This document shows positions 33,388-42,134 of a DNA stretch of 54,354 nt, in pieces. The stretch is taken from the NCBI GenBank assembly GCA_002412625.1, contig DHVK01000029.1, forward strand, positions 30,318 to 84,671, in the 5' to 3' direction. The stretch comes from Cloacimonetes bacterium UBA5210 (lineage in GTDB: Bacteria > Cloacimonadota > Cloacimonadia > Cloacimonadales > Cloacimonadaceae). Numbering within the stretch: position 1 is the stretch's first letter; every line of letters begins with the position of its first letter. Under the pieces are notes generated by a model, which had not been told where the DNA came from, ran no database searches, and was given only the letters and a program-made list of their open reading frames with translations. A program made the position numbers and the translations under genes.

Positions 33388-34512
33388 TTAAAGCCTCCTT
33401 TTCTTGATCTCCTTGGCTCGATAGGTGTATGCTCTTTCCACCGGTAGAATATATAGCAAAGCCTTGGTGTCCGTTGCAAAGCACCCGGTTTCCTCCAAAG
33501 CTTTGGTGATCGCGGGAACCTGTCCGCCGGGAACGATCATTTTACATTGTTCCTTGATGTAGCGTTTCAGTTCCAGGTTTTCATCCAATCTACTGAAGCG
33601 GATTTTGCCGATCGTGGCTCCCGGTGCGCCGCTGCTCATTGCCGCTTCGGTGAGATGTACGCCTTTGCCTTCCGCGCAGATCAGATTCAGTTCACAGAGA
33701 TTGGTCAGGAAGTCTCTGCGTTTGGTGGTTTCTCGTTCCAAGCTGGACTTTCGCCACTCCATGCCTCCCTTCAAAGAATCTATGGCAGAGACCATTTGCT
33801 CGATACTGGCTGCTTGATCCGTTTGACTGCGGGAGATTTTGGTGTTCACGATGCCCTGTTTGAGGGGATAAACATAGGCTATGCCGCGTCCTGCTTCATT
33901 TAGCTTTCCTTCGGAGATATACAGTTCCATTACAGGATTGGTGTCATGCTTGCTAAGAACGAGATTGATTAGCTCTTTTTCCGGGGGGATCGTGATGCGC
34001 AGAAGCCCAAGTTTGTCTCTGGCGCCGGAGCCTTCACCATAAGTGGTGGCAGGAACGCTGGCCCCGTAGTTCAGGGATATCCTGGCGATTCTGTCACCCT
34101 CGCCTCTTTGCACGATGCAGGAAACGCCAACCAACTGATGAAAAAAGCTCTCGCTTTGCTTCATCTTAAAATGGATTTCGTGTTTGAGATCATAGTCCGG
34201 ATGCTTACGCAGAATCTGGATTCCGTGGCTGTAGATACTGCCTTTGCCGGGGATGCGCAGATCATACTTTCTGGCGATATAGCCCAGCACGGCGTTTTCA
34301 TCGTCTTCCTCTACGAAGAAGCTGACAATTTCCACCGGATAGGTGATCAAGGCCTTGCGGCTAAGGAAGTTCGAGAAGCTGGCACTTTTGTCCAACAGGG
34401 AGTTACGACCCACTTCCACAAACAAATAGCGGATGCCCAGGGCATAGAGGTCATCGATGATGGATTTGGAGATTTGCTTGGGCACGATGATGCAGATCTT
34501 AATACTGTTCAC
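33388..34512 (-). CDS. Protein with three PII-like modules
   Basis: The 374-aa protein seems to hold three GlnB/PII-type ferredoxin-like folds. Module 1 (about 4-105) has IKICIIVPKQISKSIIDDLYAL, VEIVSFFV and the PII-like GKGSIYSHGIQIL. Module 2 (about 118-225) has SCIVQRGEGDRIARIS, YGASVPATTYGEG and GRGIAYVYPL. Module 3 (about 275-366) has LNLICAEGKGVHLTEAAMSSGA and KALLYILPVERAYTY. Modules 2 and 3 resemble each other (GA..AT.G). It starts at GTG 34512, overlapping the DUF1538 gene stop by 4 nt with GAGGAG upstream. A regulatory partner of that membrane protein is likely; PII-like proteins often sit beside transporters. Confidence 0.75.
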   Translation of the reverse strand: MNSIKICIIVPKQISKSIIDDLYALGIRYLFVEVGRNSLLDKSASFSNFLSRKALITYPVEIVSFFVEEDDENAVLGYIARKYDLRIPGKGSIYSHGIQILRKHPDYDLKHEIHFKMKQSESFFHQLVGVSCIVQRGEGDRIARISLNYGASVPATTYGEGSGARDKLGLLRITIPPEKELINLVLSKHDTNPVMELYISEGKLNEAGRGIAYVYPLKQGIVNTKISRSQTDQAASIEQMVSAIDSLKGGMEWRKSSLERETTKRRDFLTNLCELNLICAEGKGVHLTEAAMSSGAPGATIGKIRFSRLDENLELKRYIKEQCKMIVPGGQVPAITKALEETGCFATDTKALLYILPVERAYTYRAKEIKKRRL

Positions 34513-36638
34513 AGGCTCAGCTCCTCAGGTTTTATCTCGTAGGTTTCCGGCTCGTACTCTTGCATATAAACCCGGCGTTTGTGGTTCACGTAAAGCCCCA
34601 TGCCCAAAACTGAAATGATCGGACAAGCAGATGCCAAAGATAGGATGCCAAAACCTTCCACTACCCCTACCTGGCTGCCGATTCCTAAACCCATAGAGAG
34701 GACTAAAGGAACAGTGATGGGCCCTGTAGTTACCCCAGCGCTGTCCCAGCCGATGTTTACAAACTCTTCCGTCGAAAAGCGGGTGAAGACCAACAGAAGC
34801 ACATACAGAGGCCCCAAAAGCCAAAACAGGGGCAGATTCCAGATTATCTTGGCCACACCCAGGGTCATACCGGCACCCACACCCACCGCCACGGAAAGGA
34901 TTAGCTGGCTTTTCCGGAAGGCACCTACCGTGAGATCCTCCACAGTTAGTCCCAAGGCATTCAATGCCGGCTCTGCCAGGGTGGCGCTATAGCCCATGAT
35001 AAAGGCAAAAAGCAGCACCACCAGGATGCCTGCCATGCTGTAGGGATGCTGGCCAAACAGTGGTCCGCGGGTGGGTATGTAGCGATAGAGCTTTTGAGCA
35101 GAATCATGATTTTCAGGGGCGTAGGGAACGGTTATGATCTTTCCGGAGTCTTCGTAGTAAAAGAACCGCTGTCTGCTGCCATCGGGGCTGAGGGCTGAGT
35201 TAATCATGCTTTCATCAAAGTCACGGACCAACTCTTGCCGCTCCGGAAACTCCATAGAGGCAAAGGAAACGGGTAGGTTTGAGCCCACCTGATCACCGAT
35301 TTTGGACAGCCCAAGCTCGATTCCTCCGCTGAAAATGGCCATGCCGATCACGGCAAAGGTCAAGCCGAGAAGCACTTCATCCGGGCGTCCGAGCCGCTCC
35401 CGCAAAACCGCGTAGAGCACGATCAGCAGGAAGATGGAAAGCGGAATGATTGCGCGCGAGGCGTTTACAACATTGCGCCGGATAAAGCTCCGGATGTCGC
35501 CTTTTGGTAGTTCTGGAAGTGTCCCGTCCCCACTGTTTGTGCTTAGTAAATCATGGTACTCGTCCTTCAAAGCGTTTGTGCCGTTTAGCATTAGCCATGC
35601 CCGAAATGCTTGCTGCGAGCCGAAAACCGAACGCACCCGTGCGGGATTTCGGCCAAGCTCTGCTACATACCCGGATAGTTTCGCTTCGCTATTAGCAAAA
35701 AGCTGAAGCTGAGCTTTGTGCCCCGCATTTCCGATGGCATAATCCCGCATCGCTTGCTCGTCTTCAAACAGATACAGGTTCGAGGGGTTATCTGGTGAAA
35801 AGAACTGCGCATCCGGCATGGGTGGAGGAACCTTGAATGAAAAGAAAATTCCCAAGGCCAAAACCGCAATTACCGGAACCAAAGATGCCATTGTGACCAC
35901 GCCAAAACCGCCTTCAGTGTTGTCTCCGCCTTTGTTTGCTACGTGGCTGATACCGATGCCCAGAGCCAAAACCAGAGGGACAGTCACGGGGCCTGTGGTA
36001 ACGCCCCCGCAATCCCAGGCCAGCCCCAGCAGATGCCGCAAGTTGGGATCCAGATAAGCGTAGAGCGAAAGCGCGAGCAACAGACTAATCAGAACATAAA
36101 TATATGGTTTCAACGAGTGGCCCTTTAGAAATCTGAACATACCGAGGATCAAGGCGATGCCAACTCCAAAGCCTACTGCGGCTACTAGATGTGCCGAATA
36201 TTTGTTCAGCAACAGAAACAGCAGGGGAGCTTGCCATGCCGATACACTGCTTCCGGCAGCTTTCAATATCCCGATGGCCGGTTCGGCAAAAGTAGCACCG
36301 ACACCCAGAATGAAAGCGATGATCAGGATGGTGCGAATGCCTGTCTTCTGGGGGAGGCGAATGCCGATCTCCTCGCCCATAGGCATGATGCCCAACAGCA
36401 ACCCTTCCATAAAGAAACTGAGCCCAAGGATCACCATGGCCACACCCAATGCGATCACGGAAGCCTGAGTGATGGGGGTGCCCAGCACGATGGTCTGGAA
36501 CAACAATAGATAAAGGATGATGCTGGCAACTGCTTTAATCTGTTCCGTGATTTTCTTGCGTATGTACCTCAGAATCATGCTGGAGGCTTCTTTGCCGCTC
36601 ACTTTGTATTGACGGGCGGCTTGCTTTGCACGCTTCAT
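34509..36638 (-). CDS. Membrane protein with two DUF1538 domains
   Basis: The 709-aa product contains two repeats of the DUF1538 membrane domain. Matching blocks are GVGATFAEPAIGIL and GYSATLAEPALNALG, then LAWDCGGVTTGPVTVPLVLALG and IGWDSAGVTTGPITVPLVLSMG, each with about five to six helices. A soluble segment (about residues 300-400) sits between them. The inverted or tandem repeat with shared TTGP(V/I)TVPL motifs suggests a transporter or channel; the substrate is not known. The ATG at 36638 is preceded by GGGAGAGG; a longer start (36710) covers that site. It overlaps the PII-like gene. Confidence 0.85.
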   Translation of the reverse strand: MKRAKQAARQYKVSGKEASSMILRYIRKKITEQIKAVASIILYLLLFQTIVLGTPITQASVIALGVAMVILGLSFFMEGLLLGIMPMGEEIGIRLPQKTGIRTILIIAFILGVGATFAEPAIGILKAAGSSVSAWQAPLLFLLLNKYSAHLVAAVGFGVGIALILGMFRFLKGHSLKPYIYVLISLLLALSLYAYLDPNLRHLLGLAWDCGGVTTGPVTVPLVLALGIGISHVANKGGDNTEGGFGVVTMASLVPVIAVLALGIFFSFKVPPPMPDAQFFSPDNPSNLYLFEDEQAMRDYAIGNAGHKAQLQLFANSEAKLSGYVAELGRNPARVRSVFGSQQAFRAWLMLNGTNALKDEYHDLLSTNSGDGTLPELPKGDIRSFIRRNVVNASRAIIPLSIFLLIVLYAVLRERLGRPDEVLLGLTFAVIGMAIFSGGIELGLSKIGDQVGSNLPVSFASMEFPERQELVRDFDESMINSALSPDGSRQRFFYYEDSGKIITVPYAPENHDSAQKLYRYIPTRGPLFGQHPYSMAGILVVLLFAFIMGYSATLAEPALNALGLTVEDLTVGAFRKSQLILSVAVGVGAGMTLGVAKIIWNLPLFWLLGPLYVLLLVFTRFSTEEFVNIGWDSAGVTTGPITVPLVLSMGLGIGSQVGVVEGFGILSLASACPIISVLGMGLYVNHKRRVYMQEYEPETYEIKPEELSL

Positions 36639-36903
36639 TTCCTCTCCCTTTGCGTTGCTTGGATGGTGCGGCCATGCAGGAGCCAGGACAAAACTATCCC
36701 CGAAAGCCACTTGAGCTCAGTTTGCCTGGCAAGGCAGGTCTGTCAAGATAATTACGTTGGGTTTCTGCAGTGGAAACGCTCGAGCATGGTAATTCCCCGC
36801 TTGAGCTAGATTTTACTTGTCAAATTCACTGCTGCCGAGATTCTTGCCTTTAGTCAAAAATGCTTTATCAATATAGTAAAACACGAAATCAAGGAGTGCA
36901 ATA
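36639..36903. promoter_or_regulatory. Divergent spacer between DUF1538 gene and lon
   Basis: Both start codons face outward, so promoters are expected. For the minus gene, TTGACA (36746-36741) is followed after 17 nt by a weak AAACTG. For lon, TTGCCT then TATCAA at 16 nt spacing lies about 36 nt before the ATG. No CIRCE or clear heat-shock operator is visible. Confidence 0.3.
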
Positions 36904-39231
36904 ATGGAAGATAACAACAGCAGGATTCCCAGAACCTTACCCGTTCTGCATTTGAACAGCGTGGTGATGTTTCCCTATCTGCTGATGCCTCTTGTGGTTA
37001 CCGACGAGGAATCCAAGCTGGTGGTTGATCATGCGCTTTCGAACGATAAATTGATGGCCTTTTTCCTTGACCGTGGGGGAGAAGGCGATGCTCAGCAATT
37101 GGAGAGCATCGGAACCGCGGTTACCATTCTGCGCATGCTGCGAAATCAGGATGGCAGCATCAGCTTGCTCTTGCAGGGAACTTCCCGCATCCGCATGCAA
37201 CGCGCCACGCAACACGAGCCCTTCATCATGGTGGATGTGGAAGTGATCGCAGAGCCGGTTGTTGACGATACTGAAGTGCAGGCCTACCGCACTATCGCGC
37301 TGGAACTTCTGGATAAGATATCCCAGGAAAGCAGCCTGCTGAACCGCGAAATGATCGCCGGGCTGTCCAACATCAAGCAATCCGGCAGAGTGGTGGATAT
37401 CATCGCCGGCAACATCGAACTGCAAACCTCTGACCGCCAGCGTATTCTGGAACTGGTGGATCTGAAACAACGCTATAAATACCTGAACAACTGTCTGGCC
37501 GAACTCATCCGCCAGATGCGCCTGGAAAACCATATCCGCAATAATATCCAGCTGGAGATGAACGAAGATCAGCGTCGCTATTACCTGCGGGAACAGATGG
37601 ACGCTATTCGCCGCGAACTGGGCGAAACCGACGAAGTGAGCAAAGAGATCTTTAAATGGCAGGAGCTCATCGAGAAGAACAACTTGCCGGATCATGTGAA
37701 AGAAGTAGCCAAAGAAGAGCTGGAGCGCCTCTCCGTGATGCAACCTGCTTCCAGTGAATATGGCGTGATCCGCATCTATCTGGATTGGATCGTGAACCTG
37801 CCCTGGACCAAATATAGCAAAGACCGCCTGGACCTCAGGAAAATCGAGCGTGTGCTCGCCAAAGACCACTACGGGCTGGAAAAACCCAAAGAACGCATCA
37901 TGGAATATATCGCGGTGAAGAAGCTGAAAGGGCAATTGAAAGGCCCTATCCTCTGCTTTGTTGGCCCTCCCGGAACGGGCAAGACCTCTATCGGCAAGTC
38001 CGTAGCCAGAGCGCTGAACCGCAAGTTTATCCGCATGTCTCTGGGCGGTATTCACGATGAAGCCGAGATCCGCGGCCATCGCCGCACATACATCGGCGCG
38101 ATGCCGGGCAAGATCATCACCGAGATCAAGCGTCAAGGAACTGCCAACCCCGTCTTTATGCTGGACGAGATCGACAAATTGGGACGCGACTTCCGGGGTG
38201 ATCCCTCTTCCGCGCTATTGGAAGTGCTGGATCCCGAACAGAATAACAGCTTTGTGGATAACTATCTGAACCTGCCCTTTGACCTCTCGGAAGTGATGTT
38301 TATCACCACGGCGAACTCCCTGGATACCATCCCTGCTCCGCTGCGGGACCGCATGGAGATCATCGAGTTCAGCAGTTATCTGGAACATGATAAGATCGCC
38401 ATTGCCAAAAGCTACCTGATCCCCCGCGAAAAGGACGATAACGGATTGACAGAGTGGGACGTTAGCCTCACCAAAGGGGCATTGCAAGAGCTGATCCGCC
38501 ACTATGTGCGCGAAGCCGGAGTGCGCAATCTGCAACGCCGCATCGGCTCCATCTTCCGCAAGGTCGCCCGGGAAGCCGCGTCTGGTGCCAAAGGCCCATG
38601 GAGCGTGAAGATCGAGGACATCCAGAAGTATCTGGGACCGCGCAAATTCAGCCACGAACTGGCCAATCGCAAACCTGAGATCGGGGTGGTGACCGGGCTG
38701 GCATGGACCAGCTATGGCGGCGAAATCCTCTTCTGCGAAACTACGCGCATGCCCGGCAAGGGTAGCGTGATCATCACCGGTCTTCTGGGTGAAGTGATGA
38801 AGGAATCTGCCCGCATCGCCCTCAGCTACCTGAAAGCGCATCATCTGCAATATAAACTAAACCCGAAAGATTTCGGGAGTTATGACCTGCACATCCACTT
38901 CCCTGCCGGAGCGGTGCCCAAAGATGGTCCCTCCGCCGGCGTTGCCCTCACCACCGCCCTGGCCTCGCTCTTCATGCAACGCAAAGTGAAGCACGACATC
39001 GCCATGACCGGAGAAGTGACCCTGCAAGGCAAGGTATTGCCGATCGGCGGGCTGAAGGAGAAGATCCTGGCTGCCAAACGCGCGGGGATCAAGAAGCTGA
39101 TCCTGCCCGAAGAGAACCGGGAAAGCATCTCCGATTTCTCTCAGGAAATCCTTTCCGGAATGGATATTACTTTTGTGAGCGATGTCTCCGAAGTGCTGAA
39201 ACTGGTCATCATGCCAGAAAAAGCAAAGTAG
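36904..39231 (+). CDS. lon: ATP-dependent protease Lon
   Basis: Lon is a cytosolic AAA+ serine protease that degrades misfolded and regulatory proteins. The 775-aa length is typical. The N-terminal LON domain begins RTLPVLHLNSVVMFPYLLMPL, and a coiled helical part follows. Walker A is GPPGTGKTS near residue 355, Walker B FMLDEID near 420, and the catalytic dyad is Ser677 (PKDGPSAGVAL) and Lys720 (GGLKEKILAAKRAG). AAGGAG precedes the ATG. The deacetylase gene follows by 4 nt. Confidence 0.97.
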   Translation: MEDNNSRIPRTLPVLHLNSVVMFPYLLMPLVVTDEESKLVVDHALSNDKLMAFFLDRGGEGDAQQLESIGTAVTILRMLRNQDGSISLLLQGTSRIRMQRATQHEPFIMVDVEVIAEPVVDDTEVQAYRTIALELLDKISQESSLLNREMIAGLSNIKQSGRVVDIIAGNIELQTSDRQRILELVDLKQRYKYLNNCLAELIRQMRLENHIRNNIQLEMNEDQRRYYLREQMDAIRRELGETDEVSKEIFKWQELIEKNNLPDHVKEVAKEELERLSVMQPASSEYGVIRIYLDWIVNLPWTKYSKDRLDLRKIERVLAKDHYGLEKPKERIMEYIAVKKLKGQLKGPILCFVGPPGTGKTSIGKSVARALNRKFIRMSLGGIHDEAEIRGHRRTYIGAMPGKIITEIKRQGTANPVFMLDEIDKLGRDFRGDPSSALLEVLDPEQNNSFVDNYLNLPFDLSEVMFITTANSLDTIPAPLRDRMEIIEFSSYLEHDKIAIAKSYLIPREKDDNGLTEWDVSLTKGALQELIRHYVREAGVRNLQRRIGSIFRKVAREAASGAKGPWSVKIEDIQKYLGPRKFSHELANRKPEIGVVTGLAWTSYGGEILFCETTRMPGKGSVIITGLLGEVMKESARIALSYLKAHHLQYKLNPKDFGSYDLHIHFPAGAVPKDGPSAGVALTTALASLFMQRKVKHDIAMTGEVTLQGKVLPIGGLKEKILAAKRAGIKKLILPEENRESISDFSQEILSGMDITFVSDVSEVLKLVIMPEKAK

Positions 39232-39235
39232 TGCC

Positions 39236-40681
39236 ATGGAGCGCTATCCGAATGTAAACATCTTGCTCAATCTGCCGGAGCGATATATCCCGAAAGCGGA
39301 GTTTGTGCTGCGCACCTACTGCTATATCCTCCGGCTCAATCCCAAGTTCATCTATGGAGCGCACTATGAGGCCGCGCACGTCTATTACGGCCCACAGCCG
39401 GCGCGGGATTATCCCATCATGATTCACTTCGACCCCGCCACGGCGGAGTTCTTCGAGATTCGTGAGCTATACCCCTTGGATCGGGTCAACTTCTGCATGT
39501 TCAACGGCAATCACCTGCCCTTTTTGTTTTCTTCAGGGGGCGCAATCTTCTCTTTCACCCAGGAATCCTGCATTCTGCGCAAGGATATTGTGGCGGGGGG
39601 CTTTTACTTCCTCACCTGCTGGCACGAATACATCATCAGCAATCTGGGTTTACCCCGGGGTAGGGTGGACTACAAAGAAAGCCTGCAATACCGTTGGGAT
39701 TTCACCGAAACCCCGGTGGTGGATATCTACTGCCAGGTTTTGCTCTATGGCATCCAAAGAGTTTTGCCGGAGTTTAACCGCGATATCGCCTGGCAAGAGA
39801 ACAAGAAATTTGCCGTCAGCCTGTCCCACGATATTGACTATTGGCGCTATTGGGATACCAAGACCATCAACGATACATACAAATACAACCTGCAGACTTT
39901 CCTGAAACGCCCGTTGAATGCGAGTTACAAGCTGCTGGGGCACTATCTGCACAAGAGATTCATCTACAACCACTACCAGCGCTTGCGCAAGATATTGCAG
40001 AAAGAGCAGGATCTGAATGTCCGTTCCACTTGGTTTCTCTTGGCCGGCGCCGCATTTGCGGATCCTCGGCAGAACTACATCGCGGACATGGCGATCCGGG
40101 AAGAGATCATCGATCTGTTGGGGCAGGAAGATGTAGGGCTGCATGGCTCCCCGGAATCCGCCTATGATCCGGATATTCTGAACGCGGAGCTGAATCGCCT
40201 GCGGGAACTGGGCTTCAATCCCACCGGTTTCCGCACCCACTATCTGCACTTCGATTATCAGAAGAGCTTTGCCAATCTGGAAGCCGCCGGCATCAAGTAT
40301 GACAGCACTTTGGGCTATTGGGAAAACATCGGTTTCCGAGCCGGGATCTCCGTGCCCTTCTATCCCTTCAATATTGCCGAAAACCGGCCCTTCAGGGTCT
40401 TGGAAATACCCCTCATTGTGATGGACACCACCCTGTATTCCCACAAAGCCATGAACATGAGCCCCAATGCCGGCAAGCGAGCACTGAAGCGATTGATCGC
40501 GGTCGCGGCGAAATATCAGTCCCACCTGTCTTTGCTTTGGCACAACACCAGCTTTGACCCCGTGGACTACCCCGGTTGGGGAAGATTATATTGGAAGACC
40601 ATCCGCCGGGCATTGCGTTCGGGCGCTTGGGTGAGTTCCCTGAAAGAGATCTACGAAGAGTGGGTAAACCTTAGTTATTGA
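39236..40681 (+). CDS. Polysaccharide deacetylase (NodB-type) family protein
   Basis: The 481-aa protein has an N-terminal domain of about 190 residues without a known motif, then a carbohydrate-esterase-4-like barrel. Motif 1 is SLSHDID near residue 195, motif 2 is GLHGSPES near 300, an arginine motif is FRTHYLHFD, and the last is LSLLWHNTSFD. The layout matches uncharacterised deacetylase-like proteins of FCB bacteria involved in cell-surface glycan handling. No signal peptide is seen, so it is probably cytoplasmic. It follows lon closely and leads to plsC. Confidence 0.82.
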   Translation: MERYPNVNILLNLPERYIPKAEFVLRTYCYILRLNPKFIYGAHYEAAHVYYGPQPARDYPIMIHFDPATAEFFEIRELYPLDRVNFCMFNGNHLPFLFSSGGAIFSFTQESCILRKDIVAGGFYFLTCWHEYIISNLGLPRGRVDYKESLQYRWDFTETPVVDIYCQVLLYGIQRVLPEFNRDIAWQENKKFAVSLSHDIDYWRYWDTKTINDTYKYNLQTFLKRPLNASYKLLGHYLHKRFIYNHYQRLRKILQKEQDLNVRSTWFLLAGAAFADPRQNYIADMAIREEIIDLLGQEDVGLHGSPESAYDPDILNAELNRLRELGFNPTGFRTHYLHFDYQKSFANLEAAGIKYDSTLGYWENIGFRAGISVPFYPFNIAENRPFRVLEIPLIVMDTTLYSHKAMNMSPNAGKRALKRLIAVAAKYQSHLSLLWHNTSFDPVDYPGWGRLYWKTIRRALRSGAWVSSLKEIYEEWVNLSY

Positions 40682-40691
40682 TGGAGGAATC

Positions 40692-41408
40692 TTGAAGACC
40701 CTATTGTGGAAAATCTGGTTCATTTTCTTTATGGTGCTTTGCCTGTTGGCATTCATCTTGCTGATGCTGTGCAAGCTGATCCTGCCGAAGGGGGCATATC
40801 GCAAGGTAGTGCAGATCTGCACCCGGTTTTGGGGGCGGACCACCGTGCTCAGCACCGGCTCCACCGTCACCGTGGTCGGGGCGGAGAAGATCCCTCACGA
40901 CCAAAGCATCTGCTATATCTCAAATCACCAGGGGATGTTCGATATCCCTCTGGTATTGGGCTTCATCGATGGCCCCAGTGGCTTCATCGCCAAGCAAGAG
41001 CTGTTCAAAATCCCGGTGCTGTCCTGGTGGATGCGCGAAATCCCCTGCGTGTTTATCGATCGCGCTTCCGCCCGCAAGGCGATGGAATCCTTTGCCACAA
41101 GCGCGGAAGTGATCAAGTCCGGCCACCCTCTGGTATTATTCCCGGAAGGCACCCGGAGCAGGAGCGACACCATGGGCGCCTTCCATCTGGGCAGCTTCAA
41201 GCTCCCGATCATGGCCAATGCCACGATCGTGCCGATTGCCATCAAAGACACTTGGAAAGTGTATGAAACAGACAAGCACATCCATCCGGTGCAGCTCAAA
41301 CTCCGGGTGCTGGATCCGATTTTGCCTACAGACCCCATCTACACGGATAAACACGCGCTCTCAGAAGCCTTGCACAATCTCATCAGGACAGCCATCGAGG
41401 AGATGTAA
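40692..41408 (+). CDS. plsC: 1-acyl-sn-glycerol-3-phosphate acyltransferase
   Basis: PlsC makes phosphatidic acid from lysophosphatidic acid. The 238-aa protein has an N-terminal membrane helix (about 6-28). The acyltransferase motifs follow: NHQGMFD (HX4D) near residue 76, the second block with CVFIDRASARKAM, and LFPEGTRSRSD near 145. The start is a TTG with GGAGG upstream, 10 nt after the deacetylase stop. Confidence 0.92.
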   Translation: MKTLLWKIWFIFFMVLCLLAFILLMLCKLILPKGAYRKVVQICTRFWGRTTVLSTGSTVTVVGAEKIPHDQSICYISNHQGMFDIPLVLGFIDGPSGFIAKQELFKIPVLSWWMREIPCVFIDRASARKAMESFATSAEVIKSGHPLVLFPEGTRSRSDTMGAFHLGSFKLPIMANATIVPIAIKDTWKVYETDKHIHPVQLKLRVLDPILPTDPIYTDKHALSEALHNLIRTAIEEM

Positions 41409-42125
41409 ATGCGCCGTGTGTTCCTGTTGCTGATGCTTTTTGCGGGCATCCTGCTATACGCTCAAGCTCCCGCAAGCTGGGGCACCAAAGCGGGCATGAA
41501 TCTCTCTCAACACTACGGCACCAAAGGCGACGAGGGCGATTTTGAAGTTAAGACCGGTCTGCGTCCCGGGTTTGTCGGTGGGGCAAATCTGGATTTCGCG
41601 GCATCGGAGATCCTCAGCCTGGGTTTTGAAGCGCTGTACTCCATGAAAGGTTCATACCAGACCATCACGATCCGCTATCTGGAGATACACGGAGTTGTCG
41701 AAGAGCTGGAAAAGCCCGCCAAAATGAGAGTTAAATACTTCCTGGATTACTTCGAGCTTCCGGTTTTGCTGAAGCTGAAGATCATGGACAAACCTGCTTG
41801 GGATATGAGTGTCATCACCGGTTCTGCCATGAGCTTGAAGCTAAAGGGATATCATGATTTGGATGGCACCGTGTTTTTCCCGGACGGCAACGGCGGCTTT
41901 GATCCCATCCGCATCCGGGAGAATAGCGATCTTTCAAGCGTCAATATGTTTGATTACAGTTTAATATATGGTGGGGCTCTGCGCCTGAAAAGCAGAATCC
42001 CGATTAGTCTGGAATATCGTTTCACTTTGGGTTGGGACTACCTCAGTCTGCCCACTTATCAGCTGTTTGACCCCGTTCAGTTGCGCAACCAAACGTGGTC
42101 TCTAATGCTTTCGAGCACTTTCTAA
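41409..42125 (+). CDS. Outer-membrane beta-barrel protein (PorT/OmpA-barrel type)
   Basis: The 238-aa product has a signal peptide (MRRVFLLLMLFAGILLYAQ) and then alternating beta-strand pattern: GTKAGMNLSQHYG, VGGANLDFAASEILSLGFEALYSMKGS, DYFELPVLLKLKI, YGGALRLKSRIPISLEYRFTLGW and a C-terminal phenylalanine (LMLSSTF). The terminal F is the usual signal for outer-membrane insertion. The LKLK...YFELPVLLK block is typical of the PorT family. GGAGAT precedes the ATG. Partner unknown; it lies just before a sorting-domain protein. Confidence 0.83.
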   Translation: MRRVFLLLMLFAGILLYAQAPASWGTKAGMNLSQHYGTKGDEGDFEVKTGLRPGFVGGANLDFAASEILSLGFEALYSMKGSYQTITIRYLEIHGVVEELEKPAKMRVKYFLDYFELPVLLKLKIMDKPAWDMSVITGSAMSLKLKGYHDLDGTVFFPDGNGGFDPIRIRENSDLSSVNMFDYSLIYGGALRLKSRIPISLEYRFTLGWDYLSLPTYQLFDPVQLRNQTWSLMLSSTF

Positions 42126-42134
42126 GGAGATATC

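Noticed and set aside
36937..38136. 399-aa open frame opposite lon
   Set aside because: Antisense to intact, highly conserved Lon; composition is shadow-like.
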